Positions 8,843 to 17,398 of a DNA stretch of 64,000 bases are shown piece by piece. Made by a program: the position numbers and the translations under genes. Location: positions 41,220-105,219 of the forward strand of contig NZ_JAKIKT010000011.1 of the NCBI RefSeq assembly GCF_023349125.1, read 5' to 3'. The first letter of the stretch is position 1. Every line of letters starts with the position of its first letter. Origin of the DNA: Shewanella corallii. GTDB lineage: Bacteria > Pseudomonadota > Gammaproteobacteria > Enterobacterales > Shewanellaceae. The notes beneath the pieces are model-generated. The model was given only the letters and a program-made list of their open reading frames with translations. It did no database searches and was not told where the DNA came from.

Positions 8843-9514
8843 ATGGATTGGGAAGCCCTGTGGTTGTCCGTCAAGCTGAGTGCCATCACAGTTATTGTTT
8901 TGATCCCTATGGCGGTTCTTACCGGCAGGGCGCTGGCCTATGGTCAGTTCCGGGGTAAGTCCTGGGTTGAGGCCCTGATCATGGTGCCTCTGGTGCTGCC
9001 TCCCACTGTAATTGGTTATTACCTTTTAGTCGGACTGGGCAGTCAAAGCTGGCTGGGACAGTTGATTGAAAGCCTGTTTGGTCAGCAGCTGGTGTTCCAT
9101 TTTTCCGGTCTGGTGGTGGCGTCAGTTATCGTCAATATTCCCTTTGCAGTGCAGCCGATTCAGCGCGCTTTTGAAACCATTCCCCAGGATGTGCGGGATG
9201 CCGCTGCCTGTTGCGGTATGAACCGCTGGACCTCACTGTGGCGGATTGAACTGCCCATGGTATGGCCAGGTGTCCTGACCGCGGTTGTGCTCTGTTTCTC
9301 CCATGTGCTGGGGGAGTTTGGCGTGGTGTTGATGATGGGCGGTAATATTGCCGGCGAAACCAAGACTATCTCCATTGCTATTTACGACAGTGTACAGGCG
9401 TTTGACTTCAATGCTGCCGGTACCATGTCGCTGGTGCTGCTGCTGTTCGCGATTACTGCATTGGCCCTGACGACCAGTTTCACCCGTCGTTTGGGAGGTC
9501 AGCATGGCCGTTGA
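8843..9514 (+). CDS. modB: Molybdate ABC transporter permease ModB
   Basis: 223 residues, hydrophobic, with about five membrane spans and the permease signature for coupling to the ATPase near residues 113-150 (DAAACCGMNRWTSLWRIELP, an EAA-loop variant). The family's VLPPTVIGYYLL segment is present at residues 50-61. It overlaps modC by 11 bases, which is typical for translationally coupled transporter subunits. Confidence 0.94.
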   Translation: MDWEALWLSVKLSAITVIVLIPMAVLTGRALAYGQFRGKSWVEALIMVPLVLPPTVIGYYLLVGLGSQSWLGQLIESLFGQQLVFHFSGLVVASVIVNIPFAVQPIQRAFETIPQDVRDAAACCGMNRWTSLWRIELPMVWPGVLTAVVLCFSHVLGEFGVVLMMGGNIAGETKTISIAIYDSVQAFDFNAAGTMSLVLLLFAITALALTTSFTRRLGGQHGR

Positions 9515-10601
9515 TCTGCATTGCCGGGTTAATCAAACCCTGCCAATCCCGCTGAATGCTGATTTCACCTGCCATGCCGGTGAAGTGCTGGCTGTAGTGG
9601 GGCCTTCCGGTGGCGGTAAAACCACTTTGCTGCGAATGATAGCCGGTCTGGGCAAACCCACTCAGGGTGAGATCCGCAGTGGCGATACTGTCTGGTTCGA
9701 CAATAACGGTACCTGTTTGTCGCCTCAGGCCAGACACATTGGCTATGTACCCCAGCACTTCGGCCTGTTCCCCAATCTGACTGCGCTGCAAAACGTGGTC
9801 AGCGCGCTGGATCATATCCCTCTGGATGAGAGAGTGCCCAGAGCACTGGACTGGCTGGAGCGGGTGAACCTGCAGGGGATGCCGGACCGTTTGCCATCCC
9901 AGCTGTCCGGTGGCCAAAAACAGCGTGTGGCGCTGGCGCGTGCATTGGCGCGGGAACCCTCGATTCTGCTGCTGGATGAGCCTTTCTCCGCAGTAGACAG
10001 AGAAACCCGGGAGCGCCTGTATCTGGAACTGGCCAGATTGAAATCTCAGTTGGCTGTGCCTGTGATTATGGTGACCCATGATCTTAACGAGGCGCTGCTG
10101 CTGGCTGACCGCATGATACTGATCAGTCAGGGTAAAATGCTGCAACAGGGCAAACCCCATGAGGTGCTTGCCCGTCCCCGTAATGAAGCCGTTGCCCGAC
10201 AGATGGGCCTGCGTAATCTGTTTAATGCCCATGTGGTGGCTCAGGATGAAGAGCAGGGCATTACCTGGCTGAAGATGGGCGAGATACTGATCGCCAGCGA
10301 TTATGGCGGCAGTTTGGATATTGGCAGTAAGGTGCGTTGGGTTATCCCCAATCAGGGCATCCGCTTTAACGCTATTGCCAGTGGCCGTTTATGTCGCAGC
10401 TTCAACAAGCTGGATGTGATTATTGACTCCATGCTGGTGATGGGTGAAACCGTGCGGCTTATCTGTAATGTGGTGGGGATTGAGGGGCAATTGAATACCG
10501 AAGTGCCGTTGCACCTGGCTACCAAGCTGGCGCTGGCGGAAGGTGTGCGTACTACAGTCGCGCTGAAATCTGACCAAATTCATATCCTCGAACCTTGCTA
10601 A
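9504..10601 (+). CDS. modC: Molybdate ABC transporter ATP-binding protein ModC
   Basis: 365 residues. Walker A GPSGGGKTT near residue 33, signature LSGGQKQR near 134, Walker B ILLLDEP and the switch His (MVTHD) follow in order. The C-terminal third (about 285-360) is a TOBE/Mop-type oxyanion-binding domain, as in E. coli ModC, which may give feedback by molybdate. It is the last gene of the moa-mod operon; I see no clear terminator behind it. No modE regulator lies in the window. Confidence 0.94.
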   Translation: MAVDLHCRVNQTLPIPLNADFTCHAGEVLAVVGPSGGGKTTLLRMIAGLGKPTQGEIRSGDTVWFDNNGTCLSPQARHIGYVPQHFGLFPNLTALQNVVSALDHIPLDERVPRALDWLERVNLQGMPDRLPSQLSGGQKQRVALARALAREPSILLLDEPFSAVDRETRERLYLELARLKSQLAVPVIMVTHDLNEALLLADRMILISQGKMLQQGKPHEVLARPRNEAVARQMGLRNLFNAHVVAQDEEQGITWLKMGEILIASDYGGSLDIGSKVRWVIPNQGIRFNAIASGRLCRSFNKLDVIIDSMLVMGETVRLICNVVGIEGQLNTEVPLHLATKLALAEGVRTTVALKSDQIHILEPC

Positions 10602-10706
10602 GCATTTGGTTCCTTACCATTAACATTAGCGAAACTTAATCCGCGATTCACGGCAGCTTCAGTGGCTCTGAGCTAAGATATCCCAAAAAATATGAGGGTA
10701 TTCGCT

Positions 10707-11090
10707 ATGAGTAACAAAGCTGCTGCCATTTTGCTAATGGCTTCTCTGGTTTCAGCCAGCGCCATGGCTGCCTATACAGGTCCGGGTATTGACGCCCAGA
10801 TCACCACTGCCAGCGCGGTTAAAGACGCCAAAGACGGCGCTAAAACCCAACTGACCGGAAAAATCATCAAGAGCCTGGGTGACGAGAAGTACCAGTTCCA
10901 GGATGAATCCGGTGTTGTGGTGATTGAAATTGATGATGACCTGCTGCGCAACATTCATATTGATGAAAACACCCCGGTTGTACTTGTGGGTGAAGTCGAT
11001 AGTGACTGGAACGGTCAGGAAGTGGAAATTGACGTTATCAATCTGCTGAACGATACGCCCGCCACAGAGACTGTGGCAGATCACAAGTAA
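10707..11090 (+). CDS. YgiW/BOF-family periplasmic OB-fold protein
   Basis: 127 residues from ATG 10707, chosen because a GAGGG ribosome site lies 8 bases upstream; the ATG at 10692 is inside that site. A clear signal peptide ends at SAMA-AYTG. The mature part has the bacterial OB-fold (BOF) pattern TGKIIKSLGDEKYQFQDESG...VVIEIDDDL...VGEVDSDWNGQEVEIDVINL. In E. coli ygiW sits beside qseBC, and here the gene also precedes a two-component pair, so a stress or signalling role is likely. The biochemical function of the family is poorly defined. Confidence 0.88.
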   Translation: MSNKAAAILLMASLVSASAMAAYTGPGIDAQITTASAVKDAKDGAKTQLTGKIIKSLGDEKYQFQDESGVVVIEIDDDLLRNIHIDENTPVVLVGEVDSDWNGQEVEIDVINLLNDTPATETVADHK

Positions 11091-11100
11091 TCTATCCTTA

Positions 11101-11163
11101 AACTGATCTCCGCTTTGCCTGCTGAACCTGCTTCAGCCCGGGGCAAAGTGAGATCGGTTTTGC
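11101..11163 (+). terminator. Long intergenic hairpin (terminator or attenuator)
   Basis: AACTGATCTC and GCTTTGCC pair with GGCAAAG and GAGATC further on, with a small mismatch, and the loop holds a second GCTGAA/TTCAGC stem. The stem ends in GGTTTTG, a short T-run. It starts 10 bases after the BOF stop codon and probably ends or reduces transcription before the PepSY gene. Confidence 0.6.
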
Positions 11164-11264
11164 ATATTTGGGGATTGTCTGGCTTATGCCGCATTTCCCC
11201 GGCTTCATCTATGTTAGATTGAAGTCGCTGCAATTTACTTAGTTTGTTGAATCTGGAGAATAAA

Positions 11265-11786
11265 GTGTCGCGCCTCTTGCTTGGTTTAATGCTGATTTCC
11301 GGCGTTGCTTTCGCCGAATCTGACCTGTGGCAGCATCTGTCTCAGGTGCAGCATGTTGCGCCAATCAAACTGATGCAGGACGTCGAACGCCAATTCCCCG
11401 GAGTGATCGCCGAGTTCAGCACAGAGCTGGATGACGGTGTGCTGACCTATGAGATTGATGTGATCAATCCCAAAGATAAAAGCATGACAGAATTGGTGTA
11501 TCGCGCCCGCGATGGCCAGTTGCTGCGCCGACAAACAGGAAATCTGACTTCTGAAGATAAAAATGAACTTCAGGCTGCAGCAAAAATTCTTGAGCACAAT
11601 CAAACCTTTTCTCAACTGATAAACCAGGCAATGCAGACGCATCAGGCGTTTGTGGTCGAAGCACAGCTGGATCGAGACCTCGGGATCAATTACCTTGAAC
11701 TTGAACTGCTCAATGCAGATGGCAAGGTCAAGCTCGCGTTCGACATCGACCAACAAAAACCACTGCCGCTGCTGACCTGGAGTTGA
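11265..11786 (+). CDS. PepSY-domain secreted protein
   Basis: 173 residues from GTG 11265 (GGAGA 5-6 bases upstream). An N-terminal hydrophobic signal ends about residue 17 (GVAFA-ESD). The mature region carries a PepSY-like alpha-beta unit: helix IKLMQDVERQFPG, then VIAEFSTELDDGVLTYEIDVINPKD. A second, weaker repeat follows near residues 110-165. Such small PepSY proteins often lie directly upstream of OmpR-type two-component genes, as here, and may modulate the sensor (inference). No catalytic residues are visible. Confidence 0.82.
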   Translation: MSRLLLGLMLISGVAFAESDLWQHLSQVQHVAPIKLMQDVERQFPGVIAEFSTELDDGVLTYEIDVINPKDKSMTELVYRARDGQLLRRQTGNLTSEDKNELQAAAKILEHNQTFSQLINQAMQTHQAFVVEAQLDRDLGINYLELELLNADGKVKLAFDIDQQKPLPLLTWS

Positions 11787-11845
11787 ATCCGACTATCCTG
11801 TTTCGCCTGGTCTCTTTCCCGGAGTACCGGGCATAAGGAGATATA

Positions 11846-12523
11846 ATGAAAGTTTTGTTGGTGGAAGATGACGCCACAACCATTGACTATATCGTCAAGG
11901 GATTTTCCGAGCAGGGATACAATATCGAAACGGCCAGTGATGGCCATCAGGGCCTGCTGCTGGCAACCAGTGGCCACTATGACCTGATGATTCTCGACCG
12001 GATGCTGCCTCAGCTTGACGGCCTTAAGGTGTTGGCCGCACTGCGCGCAACCGGAAATGAAACACCGGTACTTATCCTGTCTGCTCTAAGCCATGTCGAT
12101 GAGCGCGTCAAAGGCCTGCGTGCCGGTGGCGACGACTATATGACCAAGCCCTTTGCCTTTTCTGAGCTGCTGGTTCGTGCTGAGAAACTGATGCAACGCG
12201 GCCAGTCCAAACCAGTACAAACCGCCATTAAGGTGGGTCCACTGGAGATGGAATTGCTGACCCGCAATGTCACTCTGGGTGGTCAGGAACTGATCCTGCA
12301 ACCTAAAGAATTCCAATTATTAAAATACCTGATGGAACATGCCAATCAGGTGATCAGCCGTACCCTGCTGTTTGAGGCTGTGTGGGACTATCACTTTGAC
12401 CCGCGCACCAATGTTATCGACGTACATATCGCCAAGCTGAGACGCAAGTTTGAGGAGCTGGGATATGGTGAGTTGATTGAAACGGTAAGAGGTGCAGGTT
12501 ATCGGCTCCGTCAACGTTTTTAA
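11846..12523 (+). CDS. OmpR/PhoB-family response regulator
   Basis: 225 residues. The receiver domain has acidic residues at 8-9, phospho-acceptor Asp51 (ILDRMLP) and the conserved Lys in MTKPFAF. From about residue 128 there is a winged-helix DNA-binding domain (LQPKEFQLLKYLMEHANQVISRTLLFEAVW and the DVHIAKLRRK recognition helix region). It resembles QseB/PmrA and CusR-type regulators. The ATG at 11846 has AAGGAG upstream. The partner kinase gene overlaps its 3' end by 32 bases. Confidence 0.94.
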   Translation: MKVLLVEDDATTIDYIVKGFSEQGYNIETASDGHQGLLLATSGHYDLMILDRMLPQLDGLKVLAALRATGNETPVLILSALSHVDERVKGLRAGGDDYMTKPFAFSELLVRAEKLMQRGQSKPVQTAIKVGPLEMELLTRNVTLGGQELILQPKEFQLLKYLMEHANQVISRTLLFEAVWDYHFDPRTNVIDVHIAKLRRKFEELGYGELIETVRGAGYRLRQRF

Positions 12524-13835
12524 GCCGCTTCAAAGCAGTGCCTGGCGAATAACCATTATCTTTACCACCCTGGTGACCCTTATCATCGGGGCACTGTTAT
12601 TCGCCATGTACCGCGAGCTGATTCTGGAGCAGCAGCACCAGGTGGAGATCCACCTGGAGTCTGAGCGCATTCAATACCAGCAGCTGGCGCTGACCTCTGG
12701 CAGGCAGGCATTTGCTGCCCAGGTGCGAACTGCCGACCCCAAAACCATGTTGGTGGTATGGCAGCACGACAACCAGCTGGAGGGGGCTCTCAGTTTTATG
12801 CCGACGGATATGCCCTATCTGCCGGAAACCAAAGAGTTCCCGATTCTGACCGGTGGCCCGGAGAAGTTGCATATCTTCACCGGTGGACTGGTGCATACCC
12901 GTTATGGTCCTGTGCTGCTGGCAAGCCGTACCGATCAGCTGGCGACCTTGATCGATAAGTTCATCAGTGCTGCGGCGACGGCCATGATGGTGACGATTTT
13001 GCTCACGCTGGCGGCAGGCTACCTGTTCTCCAAGGCCTTACTGGGCCGTATGGTGAGATATAGCAAGCTGAGCCGACGCATTGAGCAGGGGCATTACGAT
13101 ACCCGTTTCCCCACATCCGAACATCCTGACGAGTTTGATATGCTGGCTACCCAGTTCAACCGGGTGCTGGATACGCTGCAGAACAATCTGGATGCGGTGC
13201 GTGGGGTAACTGACAATATCGCCCATGATCTGCGAACGCCCCTGAGCCATATCCGAATCGGCATTGAGGAGCTGGCCAACAAGCCAGCCGAAGAGGTACC
13301 GGAGAACTGTGCCGTGTTGATTGAGGAGCTGGATATGTGTCTGGCAACCTTCAACGCCATGCTGTCGTTGACCCGCATCGAAGAGGGGCAACAGAAGCTG
13401 GAGCTGCAACAGGTGAGCTTGGTGGATCTTTGCCGTGACCTGGAAGAGATGGCCTCTGCAGTGGCTGAGATGCAGGATCAACAGCTGTCGCTGACTACGG
13501 GCACTGACTGTCAGATCACAGGTGATAAGAGCTTGCTGTTTATGGCTCTGTATAACCTGATCGACAATGCCATCAAGTATTCAGGTGACGGCTCAGTAAT
13601 CCGCATTGAACAGGAAGGTGCGGTCATCCGCATCAGTGATAATGGCCCGGGAATTCCCGAGTTGGATAAAGACAGGGTGTTTGAACGCCTGGTGCGTTTG
13701 GACCCCAGCCGCCACCACGCGGGTACCGGTCTTGGCCTGTCCATGGTAAAAGCGATATTATCCCGCCATCAGGCCCGGATTGAGCTCAGTGACAATCATC
13801 CCGGGTTGATGGTGACTGTCACGTTCCGGACCTAA
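12492..13835 (+). CDS. Two-component sensor histidine kinase
   Basis: 447 residues from GTG 12492, inside the regulator gene. Two membrane segments (about 18-38 and 157-180) bracket a periplasmic domain of about 115 residues. A HAMP-like linker follows, then the HisKA H-box DNIAHDLRTPLSHIR near residue 240. The ATPase domain shows N-box NLIDNAIKYS, G1 DNGPGIP and G2 GTGLGLSM. The stimulus is unknown. The neighbouring YgiW-like and PepSY proteins suggest an envelope or metal/redox signal (inference). Confidence 0.93.
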   Translation: MQVIGSVNVFKPLQSSAWRITIIFTTLVTLIIGALLFAMYRELILEQQHQVEIHLESERIQYQQLALTSGRQAFAAQVRTADPKTMLVVWQHDNQLEGALSFMPTDMPYLPETKEFPILTGGPEKLHIFTGGLVHTRYGPVLLASRTDQLATLIDKFISAAATAMMVTILLTLAAGYLFSKALLGRMVRYSKLSRRIEQGHYDTRFPTSEHPDEFDMLATQFNRVLDTLQNNLDAVRGVTDNIAHDLRTPLSHIRIGIEELANKPAEEVPENCAVLIEELDMCLATFNAMLSLTRIEEGQQKLELQQVSLVDLCRDLEEMASAVAEMQDQQLSLTTGTDCQITGDKSLLFMALYNLIDNAIKYSGDGSVIRIEQEGAVIRISDNGPGIPELDKDRVFERLVRLDPSRHHAGTGLGLSMVKAILSRHQARIELSDNHPGLMVTVTFRT

Positions 13836-13837
13836 TT

Positions 13838-14521
13838 TTGTACCAAATAATTCAAGACGAGGCCGACTTCCTGGTGATCAGTAAGTCGGCCGATGTGCAT
13901 TTTCACAGTCAGGATGGCGAAGCCGGGGTGGTTGCCCGGGTTGAGCTGGATCTGAATATTAAACTCTATCCGGTCCACCGGCTGGATACACCTACCTCAG
14001 GCCTGATCATCCTGGCCAAATCTTCCCAGGCGGCAGCACGTTTTACTGAGCTGTTCAGCGCCCATAAGGTACAGAAGTACTATCTGGCTCTGGCCAAAGG
14101 TAAGCCCAAAAAGAAACAGGGTTGGGTGATTGGTGATATGGCGAAATCCCGCCGTAGCCAATACAAGCTGCTGCGCAGTACGGCAAATCCCGCTGTGACT
14201 CAGTTTTTCTCGCAGTCGGTTGATGAAGGCATGCGCCTGTATCTGCTTAAGCCCTTGAGTGGCAAAACCCATCAGCTTCGGGTCGCGCTGGCCAGTCTTG
14301 GATGCCCAATCCTGGGGGATGCCTTGTATGGTGGTGAAGCCTCAGACCGTTGTTATCTGCATGCCTGGCAGTTGGAGTTCAACTATCAGGGGCTGGATTA
14401 TCAATTCTGCGCAGAGCCGCTTCAGGGGGCTGCATTTGAGCTGGACGGCGTGAAGGCACAAATGGCTGCCTGGTCACCCGCCTCCCAGCAGCCCTGGCCA
14501 AAAGCCAAACCGGGCAAATAA
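13838..14521 (+). CDS. RluA-family pseudouridine synthase
   Basis: 227 residues from a TTG start two bases after the kinase stop; no ATG or GTG precedes the conserved region in frame. The family active site HRLDTPTSGLIILAK (catalytic Asp near residue 50) is intact, as are the later KKYYLALAKG-like and GKTHQLRVALASLGCPILGD motifs. There is no S4 domain, so it resembles the short RluA-like subgroup rather than RluC/RluD. It isomerises uridine in rRNA or tRNA; the exact target cannot be told from sequence. Confidence 0.9.
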   Translation: MYQIIQDEADFLVISKSADVHFHSQDGEAGVVARVELDLNIKLYPVHRLDTPTSGLIILAKSSQAAARFTELFSAHKVQKYYLALAKGKPKKKQGWVIGDMAKSRRSQYKLLRSTANPAVTQFFSQSVDEGMRLYLLKPLSGKTHQLRVALASLGCPILGDALYGGEASDRCYLHAWQLEFNYQGLDYQFCAEPLQGAAFELDGVKAQMAAWSPASQQPWPKAKPGK

Positions 14522-14606
14522 TCTGGGTTTCAGTCACCGCTTTTACTGATCATTCGCCCCTGCCGCTGCGTACTTCTGGAGACCAATAACCAATTCCGGA
14601 GACAAG

Positions 14607-15911
14607 GTGGCCAGCCGAATACTCTATCTGTTTGACCAGGACTTGCGACTGTCGGATAACTATGCGCTGATGCAGGCCTGCCTGCAGGCGGGTCAGTTGC
14701 AGTTGGTCGCCTATTTGCCCGACAACAACCAGGGTGACAGGTTTGGCAATCTGATGCTGGGTAAGCACAGACGCAGGTTTTTGCTGGAGAGCCTTCATCA
14801 TCTGCAGCAGAGCCTGAGTTACCCCGGTCATCACCTTGAGCTGGTGACAGGTGACTGGCTGACAGGGATGGTGCAATTGGTTCGGGCCTGCCGGGCAGAC
14901 AAACTCTTTTGCTCCCGTCCTCAGGGATATTGGGAGCGACGCAGACTTAAAGTCCTGCAACAGCAGTGTGGCGGCCTTGAGATCGTCCAGTTGGATACTG
15001 ACACCCTGTTTCAGCACGCATTGCTGCCATTTAATCACCTCGACTTTCCCCGCAGCTTTAGCAAATTCAGAAAACTCGCCGACAGCAAGTTGAAGGTATC
15101 GGAGCCGATACTCAGCTCCGGGCACTGGCCTTCAGCTATTTCCAAAGTGAGGTTAACCCCGGAACTACCTGAGCTGACTGCCACAGTGAGCTCAGGTTAT
15201 ATCGGCGGCGAGTCCCAGGGAATGGCCAACTGGCAGGCTTATCTGGCCAGTGGTCATGCGCAGAGTTTCAAAGAGACCAGAGACAGACTGGATGGTTGGT
15301 ATCAGTCCACCAAGCTGTCACCCTGGCTGGCATCGGGCTGTTTAAGTGTGCGACAGGTGTGGCATCAGCTGAGAGATTATGAAAGTCGCTGGGGCGGCAA
15401 TGCCTCAACTGAGTGGATAGCGATGGAACTCTTGTGGCGTGAATACTTTCATTGGTACGGACATTTTTTCCCCAAAGCTCTGTTTTTGCAAAAAGGCCGA
15501 TCAGGCAAAGGACTGGCTGGCTGTTTCTACCCGGAGAGATTCCGCAAATGGTGTGAAGGCAATACGCCCTGGCCTGTGGTGAATGCCTGCATGAATCAGC
15601 TTAACCAAACCGGCTATATGAGCAACCGCGGTCGTCAGCTGGTGGCCAGCGCCCTGATCCATGAAATGGGTATAGATTGGCGTGCCGGTGCCGGTTACTT
15701 CCAGCAGCAGCTGGTGGATTTCGATCTCCCTGTGAACTGGGGCAACTGGCAGTACATAGCCGGAGCGTTTGGCGGTCAGCAGCCAAAACACTTTGATCTT
15801 GCCTGGCAAACCGCAAAGCATGACCCGGCAGGTGAGTTTGTGCGCCTGTGGCGAGGGGATAAAGCAGATGATCAGTTGGATCATACTGACGCGGTGGACT
15901 GGCCATGCTGA
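14607..15911 (+). CDS. DASH-family cryptochrome / photolyase
   Basis: 434 residues from GTG 14607 (GGAG about 5 bases upstream). It carries an N-terminal photolyase alpha/beta domain and C-terminal FAD-binding domain with TKLSPWLASGCLS, the family helix ELLWREYFHW, and the DASH-type active-site stretch NWGNWQYIAGAF near residue 378. DASH proteins repair cyclobutane dimers in single-stranded DNA or act as light sensors. It is the first of three photolyase-like genes in a row and overlaps the next by 7 bases, so the three are co-transcribed. At 434 residues it has the usual prokaryotic DASH length. Confidence 0.93.
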   Translation: MASRILYLFDQDLRLSDNYALMQACLQAGQLQLVAYLPDNNQGDRFGNLMLGKHRRRFLLESLHHLQQSLSYPGHHLELVTGDWLTGMVQLVRACRADKLFCSRPQGYWERRRLKVLQQQCGGLEIVQLDTDTLFQHALLPFNHLDFPRSFSKFRKLADSKLKVSEPILSSGHWPSAISKVRLTPELPELTATVSSGYIGGESQGMANWQAYLASGHAQSFKETRDRLDGWYQSTKLSPWLASGCLSVRQVWHQLRDYESRWGGNASTEWIAMELLWREYFHWYGHFFPKALFLQKGRSGKGLAGCFYPERFRKWCEGNTPWPVVNACMNQLNQTGYMSNRGRQLVASALIHEMGIDWRAGAGYFQQQLVDFDLPVNWGNWQYIAGAFGGQQPKHFDLAWQTAKHDPAGEFVRLWRGDKADDQLDHTDAVDWPC

Positions 15912-17398
15912 AAAATGACAAGTTGAGGTGCGAGCACAGGCCCCCGGTTGCACTGGTATGGTTAAAGCGGGATCTGCGGTTGGAAGACCATGCACCACTT
16001 AAGGCGGCCATCGACTCAGGTTTTCCTGTTCTGGTGTTTTACAGCTTCGAGCCCAGCTTGATTGCTAATCCCCATTACAGCCAACGCCACTGGCGCTTTA
16101 TTTGGCAATCTCTGGTGAATTTGCAGAGTCATCTACGGTTGATGGATGCGGGTTTGGCGGTGTTCAGAGATGAATTACTGTCAGTACTCGACAGGCTTGG
16201 CCAGAGTTTTGCCATTCGTCGCCTCTACAGTCACCAGGAAACAGGTCTGAATCAGACCTGGGAAAGAGACAAAGCGGTGGCTGACTGGTGTCATCAACAT
16301 AGCGTGTTGTGGCATGAGTTCCCTTGCGGCGCCGTTGTTCGTGGCGCTGCCAACCGGGAGGGCTGGAATAGCCACTGGCAGCAGACAATGAGGGCGCCGC
16401 AGCAGACGCCTGAACTGGACCGGGGCAGATTTGTTACCTTTCCCACAGACTTTAAGCCGGACGATGCCTGGCTTGAGCAGCCCAACGGCATGCAGCAGGG
16501 AGGCGTTGATGCGGCCTGGCAGACGTTGGACAGTTTTTTTGAGTCAAGAGGGCAGGGTTATCACAAGGGCATATCCAGTCCAACCATCAGCCGTGAGACC
16601 TGCAGTCGCCTGTCTCCCTATCTCGCCTGGGGAAACCTGAGTCTGCGGCAGGTGTACCAACAACTGCTGGCTCACTGGTCTGAACCCGGCTGGCGTATGG
16701 CACTTAAGGCATTGTCTTCACGTTTGCACTGGCATTGCCACTTTGTACAGAAGTTTGAAAGTGAAACCTCAATGGAATGGCAAAGCGTTAATGCCGGTTA
16801 CCGGCGGTTCCCATGGCGTCAGGACAAGCAGGGTTTGCTGGCCTGGCAGCAGGGCATGACAGGCTACCCGCTGGTGGACGCCAGTATGCGCTGCCTTGAG
16901 CAAACTGGTTATATCAATTTTCGTATGCGGGCCATGTTGGTGAGCTTTCTGTGTCACCATCTGCTGCTGGACTGGCGCGAGGGGGTACATCATCTGGCGC
17001 GACTGTTTCTCGATTTCGAACCCGGCATTCATTACCCCCAGTTTCAGATGCAGGCAGGCGTTACCGGCGCCAACACCATACGTATCTATAATCCGGTGAA
17101 GCAATCCAGGGAGCAGGATCCCAGAGGTGACTTTATTCGGCAGTGGCTGCCGGAATTGGCCAGTTTGCCCAATGAGCTTATTCATACACCCTGGGAGTTG
17201 GCTCCACTGGAAGCGGGTATGTATGGATTCAGTCCTGGCCGGGATTATCCGCAGCGGATTGTGGATATTGAGCACACCGGCTCCAGAGCAAGAGAGCTTT
17301 TGTGGAGTTGGCGCGCCAGACCTGCTGTCAGACGTGAAAAGGGTCGTATTCTGACCCGCCACACCAGACAAGCGTTGAAAGCAGGATCGCAGGCATGA
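15905..17398 (+). CDS. Non-canonical cryptochrome/photolyase family protein
   Basis: 497 residues. The N-terminal domain opens with ALVWLKRDLRLEDH, the C-terminal FAD domain has RLSPYLAWGNLS and SRLHWHCHFVQKFE, and RIYNPVKQSREQDPRGDFIRQWLPEL is the classic photolyase end motif. Where canonical CPD photolyases have WQW next to the substrate and flavin, this protein reads FQM (HYPQFQMQAGVTG). Repair chemistry may therefore differ from class I. It overlaps the DASH gene upstream by 7 bases and the FeS photolyase gene downstream by 4 bases. Whether it is a photolyase or a photoreceptor is undecided. Confidence 0.88.
   Translation: MLKNDKLRCEHRPPVALVWLKRDLRLEDHAPLKAAIDSGFPVLVFYSFEPSLIANPHYSQRHWRFIWQSLVNLQSHLRLMDAGLAVFRDELLSVLDRLGQSFAIRRLYSHQETGLNQTWERDKAVADWCHQHSVLWHEFPCGAVVRGAANREGWNSHWQQTMRAPQQTPELDRGRFVTFPTDFKPDDAWLEQPNGMQQGGVDAAWQTLDSFFESRGQGYHKGISSPTISRETCSRLSPYLAWGNLSLRQVYQQLLAHWSEPGWRMALKALSSRLHWHCHFVQKFESETSMEWQSVNAGYRRFPWRQDKQGLLAWQQGMTGYPLVDASMRCLEQTGYINFRMRAMLVSFLCHHLLLDWREGVHHLARLFLDFEPGIHYPQFQMQAGVTGANTIRIYNPVKQSREQDPRGDFIRQWLPELASLPNELIHTPWELAPLEAGMYGFSPGRDYPQRIVDIEHTGSRARELLWSWRARPAVRREKGRILTRHTRQALKAGSQA

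Noticed and set aside
9480..10232. Long minus-strand frame antisense to modC
   Set aside because: It is a frame shadow: His/Gln-rich, no ribosome site or domain, lies wholly inside modC.
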